From the NCBI GenBank assembly GCA_964427855.1, contig CAYRVH010000002.1, positions 44,940-108,939 on the forward strand: DNA of 64,000 bases, written 5' to 3'. A program made the position numbers and the translations under genes. Below the pieces are notes generated by a model. It ran no database searches, was not told the DNA's origin, and was given only the letters and a program-made list of their open reading frames with translations. Shown in pieces: positions 60,842-64,000 of this stretch. Source of the DNA: JAUPKT01 sp964427855 (GTDB lineage: Bacteria > Desulfobacterota > Desulfomonilia > Desulfomonilales > Desulfomonilaceae). The stretch's first letter is position 1. Each line of letters starts with the position of its first letter.

Positions 60842-63800
60842 ATGCCCAAGAGAGAAGATCTGAAATCTATTATGCTGATCGGCTCAGGCCCCATTGTCAT
60901 CGGTCAGGCATGCGAGTTCGATTATTCTGGGACCCAGGCCCTCAAAGCCCTCAAAGAAGAAGGCTACCGAGTCGTCCTTGTCAACTCGAATCCCGCCACG
61001 ATCATGACTGACCCGGAATTTGCAGACGCCACCTATATTGAACCGCTCAAGCTGGACATTTTGACCGCCATTATCGAGCGAGAGCGACCTGATGCCCTCC
61101 TGCCCACGCTTGGAGGGCAAACGGCGCTCAACAAAGCCGTAGAGTTGTATGAAGCCGGTGTGTTGGCCAAATTCGGTGTAGAACTTATAGGAGCCGGCAT
61201 AGAGGCCATACAAAAAGCTGAAGACCGTGAGCTCTTCAAGGCTGCGATGGCGCGCATCGGGCTGGACCTGCCGAGAAGCGGGTACGCTGAGTCGCTGAGC
61301 GAGGCCTGGGACATCGCAAAAGACCTGGGCTTTCCAAATGTCATCAGGCCCTCGTTCACCCTAGGCGGCTCGGGTGGCAGCATCGCGTTTGATGAAGCAT
61401 CATTTGAAAATTTAGCACGGCATGGCCTCGAGACCTCGCCTGTCCACAAAATTTTGATTGAGGAATCGGTCCTCGGATGGAAAGAATACGAACTGGAAGT
61501 CATGCGAGACGGGAAAGATAATGTCGTCATTATCTGCCCTATTGAAAACTTCGATCCCATGGGAATTCACACCGGCGACTCCATTACCGTGGCGCCCGCT
61601 CAGACCCTCACCGACAAAGAATATCAAGTCTTGCGCGACCAGGCGTGCGCGATCATCAGGGAAATAGGCGTTGACACCGGAGGGTCAAATATCCAGTTTG
61701 CCGTGCACCCGCATACAGGGCGCGTCATCGTGATAGAAATGAATCCTAGGGTGAGTCGATCCAGCGCGCTCGCATCCAAGGCTACAGGCTTTCCCATCGC
61801 CAAGATAGCGGCCAAGCTTGCCATTGGATATTATCTCAATGAGATTACCAACGATATCACCCTCAAAACCCCGGCATCCTTCGAACCCACCATAGACTAC
61901 GTTGTCACCAAGATTCCGCGGTTCACCTTTGAGAAATTTGCCTTGGCCGACGATACCCTTACCACGCAGATGAAGTCCGTGGGCGAGGTTATGGCTATAG
62001 GCCGAAATTTCAAAGAATCACTCCAGAAGGCGTTGAGGTCTTTGGAGATCGATGTATATGGCCTCGAGCCTCGTCTAGACTTGAATGTCCCGAAAGAACA
62101 AATCCTGTCCCTCATCAAAAGACCTTCGCCAAATCGACTCTTTTATTTGGCTGATGCCCTTCGCGCCGGCGTCGAAGTTGAGGAAATCTACGCCGCGAGT
62201 TCAGTGGACCCTTGGTTCCTGGATCAAATGCGGCAGATTGTCCACTTGGAGAAAGCTATCACCCAACCGAGTTTCTTTGATGGACAAGACGCCGCCGACA
62301 ATATGAAGCTCGTCAAATCATATGGCTTCTCCGATTATCGCATCGGCCAACTCCGAGGTGTGAGTGAGGACGAGGCCAGATCTCTCAGACTACGGCTCGG
62401 AGTCCGTTCTGTCTTCAAACGTGTGGACACCTGTGCGGCCGAATTCGAAGCCTACACTCCTTACCTTTACTCGACTTTTGAAGACGAGGACGAATCGGGC
62501 GCAACCAATCAAAAAAAGATCATGATCTTGGGCGGCGGACCCAACAGAATAGGGCAGGGCATCGAGTTTGACTATTGCTGCGTGCACGGCGCCTTTGCAT
62601 TGAAAGAGGATGGATACGAGACCATCATGGTAAACTGCAATCCCGAAACCGTAAGCACCGACTACGATACGTCCGATCGACTCTATTTTGAGCCGCTTAC
62701 CTTGGAGGACGTCCTAGGAATCGTGGAGAGGGAAAAGCCTGATGGCGTCATTGTGCAGTTTGGCGGCCAAACGCCGCTGAAGCTTGCAGTTCCTCTCGCC
62801 CGTCATGGAGTACCCATCATCGGGACTACTCCAGATGCCATCGACCGGGCCGAAGACAGGAAACGATTTAAGGAAATGCTTCAAGCGCTTGGGCTGAAAC
62901 AGCCGCCTAACGACATCGCCTATTCGTATGAAGAGGTGGTGGAAGTGGCGCAAAGGATTGGCTACCCAGTGGTGGTGAGGCCTTCGTACGTGCTCGGCGG
63001 AAGGGCCATGGAAATAGTGCATTCTGATTCAGACTTGAAAGACTATCTCAAGTACGTCGTGCAGGCCTCGCCGGAACACCCCATCCTCGTTGACGGTTAT
63101 CTTTCCAACGCCGTGGAGATCGATGTGGATGCCGTCTCGGACGGCGCCGACGTGGTGATAGGCGGAATCATGGAGCATATCGAAGAAGCGGGGGTTCATT
63201 CAGGGGATTCCTCATGTTCTCTCCCTCCGTATAGCCTTGGACGCTATTATCTCGATGAAATACGGCGGATCACTAAACTCCTTGCCCATGAACTCCACGT
63301 GCAAGGGCTCATGAATCTGCAGTTGGCGGTGAAAGACGGCGAAATCTTTGTCCTGGAAGTCAATCCGCGCGCTTCTCGTACTATACCTTTTGTATCGAAA
63401 GCCATCGGCGTCCCGCTGGCGAAAATCGGCGCGAGGGTTATGGCGGGGAAGAAGTTGAAGGATATCGGCTTTACCAAAGAAGTGATCCCTCATCACGTAA
63501 GCGTCAAGGAGGCTGTTTTTCCGTTTCCGAAGTTTCCTGGCGTAGATGTAATCCTCGGACCAGAGATGAAGTCCACCGGAGAAGTCATGGGCATAGACGT
63601 CGAGTTCGGGCCGGCGTTTCTCAAATCACAATACTGTACGGACTTCCCTATACCGAAGCCCGGCAGGGTTTTTCTCAGCGTCGCAGACCAAGACAAGCAA
63701 TCCGCAGTCATCGTGGCGCGCAGGCTCAAGGAGTGCGGATTCACCTTCGTGTGTACGGAAGGAACAGGTCGTGTCCTGAGACAAGCTGGGCTTGAATGCG

Positions 63801-64000
63801 AAATCGTAGGCAAGGTGCATCAGGAGGGGAGATCAGACGTCATCCCTCTGATTGAACGCAACCAGCTTTCCCTTCTCATCAATACATCGTCAGACAAGCA
63901 ATCCAGGCTCGATTCTGTACATATTCGGCTCGAGGCCTTAAAGCATCACGTGCCGTATTTCACCACCATAGCTGGGGCGAACGCGCTGTCTCTGGGGCTC
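60842..64000 (+). CDS. carB: Carbamoyl-phosphate synthase large subunit (3' partial)
   Basis: The frame is open from ATG 60842 (TAAGGAT just upstream) to the window end, 1053 codons of an expected ~1070-1080. It shows IMLIGSGPIVIGQACEFDYSG, TLGGQTALN, IRPSFTLGGSGGS, FAVHPHTGRVIVIEMNPRVSRSSAL in the first synthetase half, and a second half with MILGGGPNRIGQGIEFDYCC, QFGGQTPLKLA, VRPSYVLGGRAME and LEVNPRASRTIPF. The C-terminal allosteric domain is just reached. It makes carbamoyl phosphate for pyrimidines and arginine with CarA, which is not adjacent upstream: MATE lies there on the other strand. Confidence 0.97.
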   Translation, partial: MPKREDLKSIMLIGSGPIVIGQACEFDYSGTQALKALKEEGYRVVLVNSNPATIMTDPEFADATYIEPLKLDILTAIIERERPDALLPTLGGQTALNKAVELYEAGVLAKFGVELIGAGIEAIQKAEDRELFKAAMARIGLDLPRSGYAESLSEAWDIAKDLGFPNVIRPSFTLGGSGGSIAFDEASFENLARHGLETSPVHKILIEESVLGWKEYELEVMRDGKDNVVIICPIENFDPMGIHTGDSITVAPAQTLTDKEYQVLRDQACAIIREIGVDTGGSNIQFAVHPHTGRVIVIEMNPRVSRSSALASKATGFPIAKIAAKLAIGYYLNEITNDITLKTPASFEPTIDYVVTKIPRFTFEKFALADDTLTTQMKSVGEVMAIGRNFKESLQKALRSLEIDVYGLEPRLDLNVPKEQILSLIKRPSPNRLFYLADALRAGVEVEEIYAASSVDPWFLDQMRQIVHLEKAITQPSFFDGQDAADNMKLVKSYGFSDYRIGQLRGVSEDEARSLRLRLGVRSVFKRVDTCAAEFEAYTPYLYSTFEDEDESGATNQKKIMILGGGPNRIGQGIEFDYCCVHGAFALKEDGYETIMVNCNPETVSTDYDTSDRLYFEPLTLEDVLGIVEREKPDGVIVQFGGQTPLKLAVPLARHGVPIIGTTPDAIDRAEDRKRFKEMLQALGLKQPPNDIAYSYEEVVEVAQRIGYPVVVRPSYVLGGRAMEIVHSDSDLKDYLKYVVQASPEHPILVDGYLSNAVEIDVDAVSDGADVVIGGIMEHIEEAGVHSGDSSCSLPPYSLGRYYLDEIRRITKLLAHELHVQGLMNLQLAVKDGEIFVLEVNPRASRTIPFVSKAIGVPLAKIGARVMAGKKLKDIGFTKEVIPHHVSVKEAVFPFPKFPGVDVILGPEMKSTGEVMGIDVEFGPAFLKSQYCTDFPIPKPGRVFLSVADQDKQSAVIVARRLKECGFTFVCTEGTGRVLRQAGLECEIVGKVHQEGRSDVIPLIERNQLSLLINTSSDKQSRLDSVHIRLEALKHHVPYFTTIAGANALSLGL

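Overview
The window (64 kb, with one 31-base run of N at 26025-26055) looks like part of a draft genome of a strictly anaerobic Gram-negative bacterium of the Desulfobacterota (former Deltaproteobacteria), plausibly a sulfate-reducer or syntroph relative such as the Desulfomonile/Syntrophobacterales group. The grounds are an HdrA/QmoA-, QmoB- and QmoC-like set with TusA and DsrE proteins, an oxygen-sensitive class III ribonucleotide reductase, a CooC-type nickel ATPase with a DUF3786 protein and FolD (Wood-Ljungdahl-type company), sigma54 regulators, and LpxC (so an LPS outer membrane). The taxon is an inference from gene content; no rRNA is present.

Layout. 1-1922: a partner-switching module (response regulator-PP2C phosphatase, STAS anti-anti-sigma protein, HATPase kinase). 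1919-5744: a YkgJ-like cysteine protein, a divergent HisD-family dehydrogenase, a palindromic repeat and an SDR reductase. 5800-9108: leftward class III ribonucleotide reductase genes (nrdG, a glutaredoxin-like protein, nrdD) behind a promoter that overlaps an NrdR box near 9445. 10870-16446: PBP1A and Lon. 16981-20963: a thioredoxin-HEAT fusion, small secreted proteins and a frameshifted membrane glycosyltransferase. 21066-26976: a leftward run of serA, DUF3786, cooC, folD, cobU and cobT, followed by an initiator tRNA with its own promoter and terminator. 27185-34730: small membrane proteins, a VKOR-DsbA fusion, a response regulator fused to LpxC, and an acyl-CoA synthetase. 34962-42329: uvrA, a DUF362 protein, tsaE and lysC. 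42591-43862: a secreted proline-rich protein and a nicotinamidase.

44023-53533 is the most distinctive region. A sigma54 promoter at 51950-51964 fires leftward into tusA - mvhD - qmoA-like hdrA - qmoB-like hdrA - winged-helix - qmoC-like genes, followed by DsrE2, ArsR, DsrE and a cysteine-motif protein. A PAS-AAA+-Fis sigma54 activator with five cysteines in its PAS domain is divergently encoded at 52154. Together these suggest a regulated path in which sulfane sulfur carried by TusA/DsrE proteins is coupled to flavin/iron-sulfur electron transfer and the menaquinone pool. 53757-64000 holds a zinc ribbon, a CDF transporter fused to a NifX-like domain, an unusual membrane protein with a phospholipase C-type zinc signature, a lipid kinase, a MATE transporter and carB, which runs off the window end.

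The second notable item is the three-part fusion at 29950: receiver + degenerate NtrC-type AAA+ + apparently intact LpxC, which suggests direct signal control of the committed step of lipid A synthesis.
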